Virus record (IMG/VR): IMGVR_UViG_3300035670_000613
Location: 1-38,187 of that record
Length of the DNA: 38,187 nt
Reading direction: 5' to 3' (one strand)
Source: a virus
Shown: positions 1-4,671 of the stretch, piece by piece
How positions within the stretch are numbered: position 1 is the first letter of the stretch
Layout: every line of letters begins with the position of its first letter
Notes under the pieces: model-generated
Seen by the model: only the letters and a program-made list of their open reading frames with translations
Told to the model about the DNA's origin: nothing
The model's database searches: none
Translations under genes and position numbers: made by a program

Positions 1-102
1 GCAGGTCACCCGGATCTTGTCCGGGAGCGGGTGTTTCAGGTAATCGAAAAAAGCCCTGAGTTCGTCAGTAGCTTGGTTAAGCCATTCTTCGCGTGTCTTC
101 AT
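1..102 (-). CDS. SprT-like putative metallopeptidase, N-terminal part (runs off left edge)
   Basis: Reads leftward from an ATG at 102 and stays open to base 1 (34 codons seen). The start is fixed by a GGAGG site about 8 nt upstream. The visible part, opening MKTREEWLNQA and continuing with a pattern FFDYLKHPLPDKIRV, resembles the start of the SprT-like putative metallopeptidases common in phages of Gram-negative bacteria. The zinc-binding HExxH would lie outside the window, so catalysis cannot be checked. It is the last visible gene of the leftward early operon. The family call rests on the N-terminal pattern only. Confidence 0.6.
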   Translation of the reverse strand, partial: MKTREEWLNQATDELRAFFDYLKHPLPDKIRVTC

Positions 103-127
103 GGTTTGAGCCTCCATATTGTTAGCG

Positions 128-153
128 ATAGTATCACGATTTAAACAATGCAA
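128..153 (-). promoter_or_regulatory. Candidate promoter upstream of the SprT-like gene
   Basis: On the - strand, TTGCAT (153-148) is followed by an extended -10-like TGATACTAT ending at 128, giving a -10 of TACTAT at 133-128. The spacing of 14 nt from TTGCAT is short, so the extended -10 would have to do most of the work. The segment 139-155 matches 15 of 17 bases with the spacer region of the stronger leftward promoter near 3223-3251, including the TTTAAA core. This is a weak call based on that similarity. Confidence 0.25.
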
Positions 154-322
154 GCACAGCATGGTAGAGGTCTGATGCAAGCCCCCTGCCATGGCACTCG
201 CCGGGGATGTACCCGGAGGGGGTCAGGAAGACTTCCCCACAACCTCCCCACCAGTCCAGCAAGACAACAAAAAGCCCTCCGGAGAGGGCTAGATAAAAGA
301 CAGCAATGCCGATGATTCTCAT
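134..322 (-). CDS. Small predicted membrane protein, 62 aa
   Basis: Start ATG at 322 overlaps the stop of the upstream gene as ATGA, with GGAGG 8 nt upstream. Residues about 3-24 (IIGIAVFYLALSGGLFVVLL) form one strongly hydrophobic segment, so the product is probably an inner-membrane peptide or has an uncleaved signal anchor. The rest is short and Gly/Cys-containing with no motif I recognise. Function unknown; membrane location is inferred from hydrophobicity. Confidence 0.6.
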   Translation of the reverse strand: MRIIGIAVFYLALSGGLFVVLLDWWGGCGEVFLTPSGYIPGECHGRGLASDLYHAVLALFKS

Positions 323-702
323 GCGTTTTCCTCCACGTTCTCAATGATTGACTCAGCGATCTCTTTAGTTTTCTTGCGATCGATCTCTTCCCCTCTACGT
401 TTAAACAGACGATCGACAATCTTCCAGTCGTCATCAATCACGTAGACCCCGTTGTCCCAGTTGTCGGTATCAGCGTTGCCGTACTCTTCCCGGTAGACAT
501 TCATGCCCACCGGGTTTTTAAAGAAGGCACGGGCTAGAACCTCCGCTAGGGCGTCCATGCGCTCCCGGTGATCTCCTTCTATCCCCAGGGCCTTAGCAGC
601 CCGTAGGAAGCCCTCTACCGAGGCCCTACCGCCATTCCAGTGGAGATAGATGCAGGGTGCTGTGGGGTGAGTCTTGAATGTAATGACTGCGCGGTTTCCC
701 AT
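319..702 (-). CDS. Conserved phage protein of unknown function (MGNRAVI type), 127 aa
   Basis: Opens MGNRAVITFK and continues with a Trp/His-rich stretch (CIYLHWNGG) and an acidic DNWDNGVYVIDDDW patch near residues 80-93. I recognise this N-terminus from hypothetical proteins in proteobacterial phages, but no function is established that I know of. The C-terminus (about residues 100-127) is charged and probably helical. AAGGAAGG precedes the start. It is coupled to the next gene by ATGA and contains a GTTTAAAC site at 399-406 (codons for LFKR). Confidence 0.75.
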   Translation of the reverse strand: MGNRAVITFKTHPTAPCIYLHWNGGRASVEGFLRAAKALGIEGDHRERMDALAEVLARAFFKNPVGMNVYREEYGNADTDNWDNGVYVIDDDWKIVDRLFKRRGEEIDRKKTKEIAESIIENVEENA

Positions 703-858
703 TTACTTTCCTTCCTTTTGTTTTGTTTTCTCACAATCAAAAAAAGCTTCCCAATCCTGGCGGTCTACCTTGATCCAGAGGGAATCCTCAAACTCCTCCA
801 TGACCTCGGCCTGCTCAAGAATGTCAAAGGCCAGTTCGATTTTTTTAAAGTCGTCCAT
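703..858 (-). CDS. Small acidic hypothetical protein, 51 aa
   Basis: A 51-codon frame from ATG 858 to TAA at 705-703, abutting the ATG of the following gene (702). GGAGG lies 7 nt upstream of the ATG. The product opens MDDFKKIELAFDILEQAE, is rich in Asp and Glu, ends in a Lys-rich tail (KTKQKEGK), and looks like two short amphipathic helices. The fit between neighbours without a gap supports it as real. Function unknown. Confidence 0.7.
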   Translation of the reverse strand: MDDFKKIELAFDILEQAEVMEEFEDSLWIKVDRQDWEAFFDCEKTKQKEGK

Positions 859-860
859 GA

Positions 861-1136
861 TTAAACCTCCGTATTAAAGTGTTTACGAACCAATGCAATT
901 GCCTCGGTGTAAAGAACCAATGCTTCTGCTCTGCGCTTGTTCAACTCCTGTTGAATGGACTTCTGATCCAACCCTAGATCAAGTAATGACCGGGTGGAGG
1001 CATCGTTCACAAAGACCAAGGCTTCGGCGAGTTTGCCGTAGGCAAGGTACTCAAGCGTTATGTCGTTCAGGTATGCGTACCCGTCCTTGACTTCGTTGAC
1101 TGCTTTGTCAGCAAGTTTTTGTGCTTCGGTTTTCAT
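861..1136 (-). CDS. Helical hypothetical protein, 91 aa
   Basis: Start ATG 1136 with GGAGG 8 nt upstream; it ends 2 nt before the next start. The sequence is almost entirely predicted helix with heptad-like Leu spacing (for example SLLDLGLDQKSIQQELNKRRAEALVLYTEAIALV at about 49-82, which exceeds a single helix). No catalytic or metal-binding motif is visible. Its place in the leftward operon suggests an early accessory role; function unknown. Confidence 0.65.
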   Translation of the reverse strand: MKTEAQKLADKAVNEVKDGYAYLNDITLEYLAYGKLAEALVFVNDASTRSLLDLGLDQKSIQQELNKRRAEALVLYTEAIALVRKHFNTEV

Positions 1137-1138
1137 CT

Positions 1139-1483
1139 TTAAGCCTCCAGGTTAAGTTGTTTAGCCAGCGCGGGGTGCAGGTACACCGAAGGTGTAGCGG
1201 GTTTACCAAGGAACGTCCCTACGCAGACGGCGTAGGTATCGGCATCCAGTTCCAGGACAGTCTCTGCCCTTCCGCCGTTGAACTGAGGGGCACCAGTCGA
1301 AGGGATATCCACAGGTCTACCGTCCTGCACCAGGATGTAGCTAGACCGTGAACCGCCATCCCAGTAGGTACCAGAACAGGTAACCCGTTGGGTAACAGTT
1401 ACGATGGTTTTGTGTTTCCGAGAGTTAACACCAGCCTGCTTTAACAGGGTCTGGATGATGGGGTCTTTAGCACTGACGATCAT
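1139..1483 (-). CDS. Hypothetical protein, 114 aa, mainly beta
   Basis: Start ATG 1483 with GAGGAGG 7 nt upstream, overlapping the previous stop as ATGA. The sequence contains a run of short beta-type segments (KTIVTVTQRVTCSGTYW at about 25-41; SSYILVQDGRPVDIPS at about 47-62) and a C-terminal pattern VYLHPALAKQLNL. It may be a small beta-barrel or a phage accessory factor. I do not recognise a family. Confidence 0.65.
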   Translation of the reverse strand: MIVSAKDPIIQTLLKQAGVNSRKHKTIVTVTQRVTCSGTYWDGGSRSSYILVQDGRPVDIPSTGAPQFNGGRAETVLELDADTYAVCVGTFLGKPATPSVYLHPALAKQLNLEA

Positions 1484-1701
1484 TTGTATGCCTCCTCGAT
1501 GGCCTTAGTTGCAACGCGGTTGGGGTTAGGTTCCTCGCAGACGCCCTCACCGATCAGGTGAGAGGCTGTCCTACCGAACCAGCCCTGAAGCTTCCAGGCC
1601 AGTCCGGTATCTATCAGGTACTGCCAAGCTTCGATGACCTGCTCTTCGGATTCGGCTTGCACAAAGCCTTCCGCAATGCCTACTGCGTCAAATGTATTCA
1701 T
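1480..1701 (-). CDS. Small conserved phage protein, 73 aa
   Basis: Start ATG 1701 overlaps the preceding stop (ATGA), and its stop overlaps the next start. The pattern AVGIAEGFVQAESEEQVIEAW followed by YLIDTGLAWKLQGWFGR resembles a short family I have seen in proteobacterial phages (possibly DUF7417, from memory). The core is two helices with a conserved LQGWFGRTA motif near residues 38-46. No biochemical role is known to me. Translational coupling places it inside the early operon. Confidence 0.7.
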   Translation of the reverse strand: MNTFDAVGIAEGFVQAESEEQVIEAWQYLIDTGLAWKLQGWFGRTASHLIGEGVCEEPNPNRVATKAIEEAYK

Positions 1702-1928
1702 GCTGCCTCCTGGGTTTCACGTTTAATTGCATTGATAGCATCTCGCTTGCCGCCATTGCCACTAACACGATTGGTAATGGCGTAGCCGTCACCTTGCGGT
1801 TCGCATTGGGTTGCCTCAAACGAGTAGTAGTACCGAAAACCGTCCATCTTGTTGCCAAGCCGGGATCGGTAAATCGTCACCGACCAGTTTTCATGGACGA
1901 AATGCGCCTCACCGCGAAAGAAATTCAT
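1698..1928 (-). CDS. Hypothetical protein, 76 aa
   Basis: A longer frame opens to 2054, but the ATG at 1928 is preceded by AGGAGG at good spacing and overlaps the upstream stop as ATGA, so 1928 is chosen. The product opens MNFFRGEAHFVHENWSVTIY and has alternating beta-type segments (GFRYYYSFEATQ), then a basic helical tail (KRDAINAIKRETQ). No recognised domain. Function unknown. Confidence 0.65.
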   Translation of the reverse strand: MNFFRGEAHFVHENWSVTIYRSRLGNKMDGFRYYYSFEATQCEPQGDGYAITNRVSGNGGKRDAINAIKRETQEAA

Positions 1929-2209
1929 GCTGCCTCCTGATCTTCTTGCTGCTCCTTGTTGAGTTGCTCCAGCCTCTCGGCAACCAGGGCAAACACCTGG
2001 GAGACGGCCTGCGCCACTTCCACCTGGGTTGCCCCAGGTTTCCAGCCGCCGCAACCGTAGTTCATGCTGATGTCCCGCACCCTGCCCCTGTAAAGCCGCA
2101 CGTTAATAACCGCAACTTCGTCCCAGTGGGTCTGGGGGCTAACGAAACGGTGATGCATAATCCCCGATCCAGTCGGGTCAATACTGCGAACGATGTTTTC
2201 TTGAATCAT
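1925..2209 (-). CDS. Hypothetical protein, 94 aa; first gene after the type I ribozyme
   Basis: Start ATG 2209 with AGGAGG 8 nt upstream. The N-terminal half carries HHRFVSPQTHWDEVAVINVRLYRGRV with a Gly/Cys stretch (MNYGCGGWKPG at about 49-59); the C-terminal half is a helical segment (VSQVFALVAERLEQLNKEQQ). Family not recognised. The hammerhead ribozyme at 2229-2278 cleaves 25 nt upstream of this start, so the processed mRNA would begin with a very short leader carrying only the ribosome site. Confidence 0.65.
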   Translation of the reverse strand: MIQENIVRSIDPTGSGIMHHRFVSPQTHWDEVAVINVRLYRGRVRDISMNYGCGGWKPGATQVEVAQAVSQVFALVAERLEQLNKEQQEDQEAA

Positions 2210-2228
2210 GGTAGAGCCTCCTGTGGTT

Positions 2229-2278
2229 GTCTGAGACCCCCGAAGGGGTTTCGGCTATTGAAGCCTCGTCAGTCAGAC
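2229..2278 (-). ncRNA. Type I hammerhead self-cleaving ribozyme
   Basis: Read on the - strand. Stem I is GUCUGA (2278-2273) with UCAGAC (2234-2229), 6 perfect pairs. The core CUGACGA is 2272-2266. Stem II is GGCU (2265-2262) with AGCC (2256-2253), loop UCAAU. GAAA is 2252-2249, of which the last A pairs with U2236. Stem III is ACCCC (2249-2245) with GGGGU (2240-2236), closed by a UUCG tetraloop. The cleavage nucleotide C17 is 2235 in a canonical GUC, so the cut falls between 2235 and 2234. All invariant hammerhead positions (C3 U4 G5 A6, G8 A9, G12 A13 A14, A15.1-U16.1) are present. Stem I is open, hence type I. The UGA stop of the upstream gene (2275-2273) lies inside stem I. Confidence 0.93.
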
Positions 2279-2476
2279 TGCTTTGGGTTCACCCCCAGTG
2301 CATTTCAAAAGATCGGAGAGAGGAACCATGATGGACTCATAACCTCCGCAATAAATCGATGCACAAGCCGAATGCCCATGCACCGTCTCTGGATGGATGC
2401 AAACGACAAAACCAGCGATGCGCCGGAATGCACCCGGTTTTGTTCGTACCTTGTCGCCTACTTGAATCTCGTTCAT
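2273..2476 (-). CDS. Small SH3/KOW-like hypothetical protein, 67 aa
   Basis: Start ATG 2476 overlaps the stop of the 36-aa gene upstream (ATGA). It opens MNEIQVGDKVRTKPGAFRRI, a pattern typical of small SH3- or KOW-like beta barrels, and ends in SDLLKCTGGEPKAV. Its stop codon sits in the 5' strand of stem I of the type I hammerhead, so ribosomes finishing this gene must open that stem. Fold inferred from the GDxVRxKxG pattern only. Confidence 0.65.
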   Translation of the reverse strand: MNEIQVGDKVRTKPGAFRRIAGFVVCIHPETVHGHSACASIYCGGYESIMVPLSDLLKCTGGEPKAV

Positions 2477-2583
2477 ACAGCCCCCTTCCGGTGTTTTTGT
2501 TTACGGGAATACTTGGTGCGAACGGTATGCCTCCCGGCACCGCAAGAGCGGGAGTGCTTCGCTACGAAATTACGCTGCTTCAT
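2473..2583 (-). CDS. Small basic phage protein (DUF7230-like), 36 aa
   Basis: ATG 2583 is preceded by GGAGG 8 nt upstream, and its stop overlaps the next ATG. The 36-residue product is very basic: MKQRNFVAKHSRS, then HTVRTKYSRKQKHRKG. The N-terminal R-N-x-V-A-K-H and the Arg/Lys/His-rich tail match a short family that recurs in many phages and that I recall as DUF7230. Net charge suggests nucleic-acid binding, but no function is established. Confidence 0.75.
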   Translation of the reverse strand: MKQRNFVAKHSRSCGAGRHTVRTKYSRKQKHRKGAV

Positions 2584-2585
2584 GG

Positions 2586-2660
2586 TCAAACCTCCATTAA
2601 TAGAACGATGCAGATAACTGCTATGTAAAAAGCGACAGCAATCAAAAGAATGTCCATCAT
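2586..2660 (-). CDS. Tiny single-span membrane peptide, 24 aa
   Basis: ATG 2660 (or the adjacent ATG at 2657) with GGAGG 8 nt upstream; the stop TGA at 2588-2586 lies just before the next gene. Nearly the whole peptide is hydrophobic (ILLIAVAFYIAVICIVLLM), i.e. one transmembrane helix with an Asp at residue 3 and a Glu near the end. It sits directly after a second tiny membrane peptide. Role unknown; candidates are membrane remodelling, superinfection exclusion or a holin-like accessory. Confidence 0.6.
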   Translation of the reverse strand: MMDILLIAVAFYIAVICIVLLMEV

Positions 2661-2671
2661 TCTTGAGCCTC

Positions 2672-2743
2672 CTAAAGAAAGAAAAGAATCATGACCTTGG
2701 CAAAGGTCAGCCAACATACTGTTCCGAAAATGAATGCCTGCAT
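2672..2743 (-). CDS. Tiny single-span membrane peptide, 23 aa
   Basis: ATG 2743 with GGAGG 6 nt upstream; TAG at 2674-2672, and the stop codon region itself forms the AGGAGG site of the next peptide gene. The product is hydrophobic and aromatic (MQAFIFGTVCWLTFAKV, then MILFFL), consistent with one membrane helix carrying a single central Lys. Existence is supported by spacing and ribosome site rather than by homology. Confidence 0.55.
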   Translation of the reverse strand: MQAFIFGTVCWLTFAKVMILFFL

Positions 2744-2758
2744 GGTGTTCCTCCCTGT

Positions 2759-2959
2759 TTAAACGATGAAGTCAGGATGGGTATCAATCCCCAAAGAAGA
2801 GGCCAGTGCTAGCATCTCTTCCTGATCCTTCCTGCGTAGTGCTGCCCGGATTGCTGCGGATATGGATCGAGCCGCATATCCCAGAATGTCCTGGTTGCCG
2901 GGGTTGGATTCAACGAACTGTTTTGCGTATCCGCAGACTCTCTGCTGGTGCTTGGTCAT
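2759..2959 (-). CDS. Helical hypothetical protein, 66 aa; first gene of the leftward operon
   Basis: ATG 2959 with AGGAGA about 6 nt upstream. The ribosome site lies just 3' of the type III hammerhead. The product (MTKHQQRVCGYAKQFVE..., then ARSISAAIRAALRRKDQEEM) is helical with alternating charged and small residues, ending at DTHPDFIV. Its stop codon is part of a GTTTAAAC site (2757-2764). Function unknown; it is the promoter-proximal early gene, a position often used for host-takeover proteins. Confidence 0.65.
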   Translation of the reverse strand: MTKHQQRVCGYAKQFVESNPGNQDILGYAARSISAAIRAALRRKDQEEMLALASSLGIDTHPDFIV

Positions 2960-2972
2960 AAAGTCTCCTGGT

Positions 2973-3022
2973 GGGTTTCGCCCTTATGGGCTCGTCAGTA
3001 CCAGTTCTGCACTGGTAGACCC
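2973..3022 (-). ncRNA. Type III hammerhead self-cleaving ribozyme
   Basis: Read on the - strand. GGGU (3022-3019) then C17 (3018), giving the GUC site; cleavage falls between 3018 and 3017. Stem I is UACCAGU (3017-3011) with ACUGGUA, 7 perfect pairs closed by loop GCAGA. The core CUGACGA follows directly, then stem II GCCC/GGGC with loop AUAA, then GAAA (2979-2976). Stem III is GGGU with ACCC (2976-2973), 4 pairs, and is open, hence type III. All invariant core residues are present. The ribosome site of the first leftward gene (start 2959) begins a few nt downstream, so this is a self-cleaving 5' leader; the 3' product would keep a 58-nt leader. Confidence 0.94.
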
Positions 3023-3222
3023 GATTTTGTTCACTAGAGACACATGTCCCTGGTTGGCGGTATTCCCAACCGTTGGAGCCTTCCCCCAACCGAGCCTTTG
3101 TTTAAGCCCCCAAAGTCCAGAGGGCACCCCATTCAACGCTGGGGCACTGCGTCTTCGATTCTGTAGATCCCGGTAGGTAAGTGGTGATCAGGTGAATCGG
3201 TACTGCTTACTGCTTAGACCGA
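3023..3222 (-). promoter_or_regulatory. Long 5' leader of the leftward early operon, no gene
   Basis: About 190 nt between the predicted leftward start site and the type III ribozyme contain no credible ORF on either strand. Several short inverted repeats are visible, for example GGTTGG (3052-3057) with CCAACC eight bases on, CTTTG/CAAAG around a C-rich loop near 3097-3116, and CCCC/GGGG near 3127-3145. I recognise no riboswitch or tRNA. The ribozyme would cut most of this leader off the mRNA. Confidence 0.45.
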
Positions 3223-3251
3223 ATGTTAGTGCCAAAGTTTAAACGATGCAA
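3223..3251 (-). promoter_or_regulatory. Predicted sigma70-like promoter of the leftward operon
   Basis: On the - strand, TTGCAT (3251-3246) and TAACAT (3228-3223) are separated by exactly 17 nt; each matches 4 of 6 consensus bases. Transcription would start near 3216, giving a long leader that ends in the type III hammerhead. A GTTTAAAC palindrome (3237-3244) fills the spacer, a natural place for an operator. This is a pattern call without experimental support. Confidence 0.45.
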
Positions 3252-3480
3252 GCATATTGTCCCACTACCTTTGTCGGGTATTACTAAGTCATTGATAACG
3301 CTAGCAATTAATTGTTGAGTATTTTCTGGGGTTATACCTGGACAGAGGGTTACAGAGGGGTTTCCGGGGATCTTTAGGGGTGTAAACGGGGAGAAGCCGA
3401 AGGCGAGCGGATTACTACATCTAGTACAGAACAGAGGCGATGAGTACTACCGCTAGTAATGAGCTAACAGCAGACAAGGG
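3252..3480. other. Non-coding divergent control region
   Basis: No ORF with a ribosome site is present on either strand. Visible structure includes the 10-bp palindrome CAATTAATTG (3305-3314), a 10-bp-spaced direct repeat ACAGAGGG (3342 and 3352), and a G-rich run on the + strand from about 3325 to 3395. Such divergent regions may hold regulator sites or a replication origin; nothing here proves either. Confidence 0.35.
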
Positions 3481-3545
3481 TTGACGCAGTCCGTTTAAAC
3501 GGTAACCATTCGGGCATTGACGATAGGGTTGCCTACCGTTATCAC
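3481..3545 (+). promoter_or_regulatory. Predicted late promoter(s) upstream of the small terminase gene
   Basis: The best match is TTGACG (3517-3522), a 17-nt spacer, and TATCAC (3540-3545), with a start near 3552 and a leader of about 16 nt. A second TTGACG 36 nt upstream (3481-3486) is followed 17 nt later by the weaker AACCAT; its spacer contains the 12-bp palindrome CCGTTTAAACGG (3491-3502). The arrangement looks like a promoter plus an operator or a tandem promoter, by inference. Confidence 0.45.
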
Positions 3546-3567
3546 TACAAAGGAAGGAGACAGAGAA

Positions 3568-4188
3568 ATGGACAAGGTTTCATTGATAGATGAACTGGAC
3601 TCAGACACAAGCACCGAAGACCAGGACGATGCAAGCACCATCAGCGCGGGGCTAGGTATCAGCGAAGCGATGCGGAAGAAAGCCGCCCAAGTAAAACCAC
3701 ATCGAAGAAAAGATGGAAAAGAGTATGGTCATAAAGAGAGAAGACCAGGAAGACTAACAGAGAGACAGCAGCAGTTCGCAAGCCTTGTAGCTCAAGGGTT
3801 AGCACCCAAGGACGCATACAAGAAGGCATACAACCATAGAACAGACAATGAGGCATCAGCAGTCGCATCTGCCCACAAGCTAATGCGGAATGAGAAGGTG
3901 GCTGCACTTATCGGCTCTGTCTTTGACACCATAAAAGAAAACATCATTGCCGATGCAGTGGCAACAAGGCGTCACGTCATGGAGCAACTGATCAAGCATG
4001 CAGAGGGCGCCAAGCATGAGAGTACCAAGCTCAAGGCCTTGGAACTGATGGGTAAGGCAGTCGGTATGTTCACTGACAGAGTGGAGCAAAAGGTCGAAGA
4101 GGTAAGCACAGAGCGGCTTAAGAAGGAACTGCAGTCAAGCCTCGCTCTGTTAGACAACGTCAGACCTATTGGCAAACGCACTGCCTGA
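3568..4188 (+). CDS. terS: Terminase small subunit
   Basis: Chosen start ATG 3568, 206 aa, with AAGGAGA upstream at good spacing; an upstream TTG at 3517 in frame overlaps the predicted promoter and is rejected. An acidic disordered N-terminus (about 1-30) and a basic linker precede a helix-turn-helix segment from LTERQQQFASLVAQG (63-77) through KDAYKKAY to AHKLMRNEKVAALI (102-115), the pattern of Terminase_2-type small subunits that recognise phage DNA for packaging. The C-terminal half is helical and would oligomerise. It lies upstream of terL, separated by a regulatory gap and a winged-helix gene. Confidence 0.88.
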   Translation: MDKVSLIDELDSDTSTEDQDDASTISAGLGISEAMRKKAAQVKPHRRKDGKEYGHKERRPGRLTERQQQFASLVAQGLAPKDAYKKAYNHRTDNEASAVASAHKLMRNEKVAALIGSVFDTIKENIIADAVATRRHVMEQLIKHAEGAKHESTKLKALELMGKAVGMFTDRVEQKVEEVSTERLKKELQSSLALLDNVRPIGKRTA

Positions 4189-4228
4189 GTTAGGCACTGC
4201 ATGGCCTGGAACCCGCATCCAGCCTGAG

Positions 4229-4257
4229 GCCCCCGGTACCACCCCCCACCGGGGGGC
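4229..4257 (+). terminator. GC-rich hairpin after terS, possible terminator
   Basis: GCCCCCGGT (4229-4237) pairs with ACCGGGGGGC (4248-4257) with one bulged G, loop about 10 nt. It is very stable and sits 40 nt past the terS stop, but no T-run follows, so factor-independent termination is doubtful. It could instead be an mRNA-stabilising hairpin or part of a packaging site. Confidence 0.4.
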
Positions 4258-4464
4258 ACCCCCCTAAACGCCACGCCTGCCCCCTCCTGCCCTATAGCTG
4301 TAATCCCCACATCCGATTTCCATCCCTACTTACCACTGTCTATCCATACACCTGTCTATCTTTACATATGTATGTTTATACAGAAGGGTATCAATTCGTA
4401 CTGAGTTTTCCGACAGCCAGAAAGAACAGGGAATTTTGCGTCCGCACCGTCCGCTTCGTCCTTT

Positions 4465-4480
4465 TGTCGTTTAAACGACA
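4465..4480. promoter_or_regulatory. 16-bp perfect palindrome centred on GTTTAAAC
   Basis: TGTCGTTTAAACGACA is identical to its reverse complement. It lies in the non-coding gap about 190 bp upstream of the winged-helix gene and is the longest extension of the repeated GTTTAAAC motif in the window. The symmetry fits a dimeric DNA-binding protein site; the neighbouring winged-helix protein is an obvious but untested candidate. Confidence 0.45.
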
Positions 4481-4590
4481 GAAGTAGGGTTCCATCGTCT
4501 CCGCCAAAGATAACGCCAGAACTAGCTCTTAAGGCGGCTTGTTCGTTTACATACCATCCAGCATATCGTTAGATCTTTTGTACCCCCCTA

Positions 4591-4621
4591 CCCCCTTCGC
4601 AAAAAGAAGGGGGGGTTGTTT
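4591..4621 (+). terminator. Probable factor-independent terminator before the winged-helix gene
   Basis: CCCCCTTC (4591-4598) pairs with GAAGGGGG (4606-4613), 8 bp with loop GCAAAAA, followed by GGTTGTTT. The T-rich tail is interrupted, so strength is uncertain. It would end transcription coming from terS and separate it from the terL unit, which then has its own candidate promoter. Confidence 0.5.
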
Positions 4622-4643
4622 AAACATACAGTAGTTGTAGAAT
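4616..4643 (+). promoter_or_regulatory. Candidate promoter for the winged-helix/terL unit
   Basis: TTGTTT (4616-4621), 16-nt spacer, TAGAAT (4638-4643; 5 of 6 consensus bases). The -35 half is weak and overlaps a GTTTAAAC site (4618-4625). The position directly after the terminator hairpin and about 30 nt before the ATG at 4672 is suitable. Confidence 0.35.
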
Positions 4644-4671
4644 GCGAGCGATATTCGCTTGGAGTCCCACG

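Larger units (their letters stand above)
4189..4590. other. Non-coding region between terS and the winged-helix gene
   Basis: No ORF with start signals. It holds a C-rich + strand segment with a strong hairpin (4229-4257), the 9-bp direct repeat CTGTCTATC (4336 and 4352), an AT-rich patch containing ACATATGT near 4364, and a 16-bp perfect palindrome (4465-4480). A gap of this size beside terS could contain the packaging start site (pac or cos), which is inference from position. Confidence 0.4.

Noticed and set aside
50-75. CTGACGA on the - strand near the left edge
   Set aside because: No GAAA at the right distance, and the bases are explained by the SprT-like coding frame.
2229-2250. The ACCCC-TTCG-GGGGT hairpin as a terminator of the leftward operon
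   Set aside because: No T-run follows, and the hairpin is better explained as stem III of the complete type I hammerhead.
1811-2617. 268-codon + strand ORF over the early region
   Set aside because: It lies opposite a series of - strand genes that have ribosome sites and ATGA overlaps, and it crosses the type I ribozyme; it is an antisense shadow.
3100-3200. tRNA-like fragment around TTCGATT
   Set aside because: The flanking bases do not form a T-arm or acceptor stem; no cloverleaf can be drawn.
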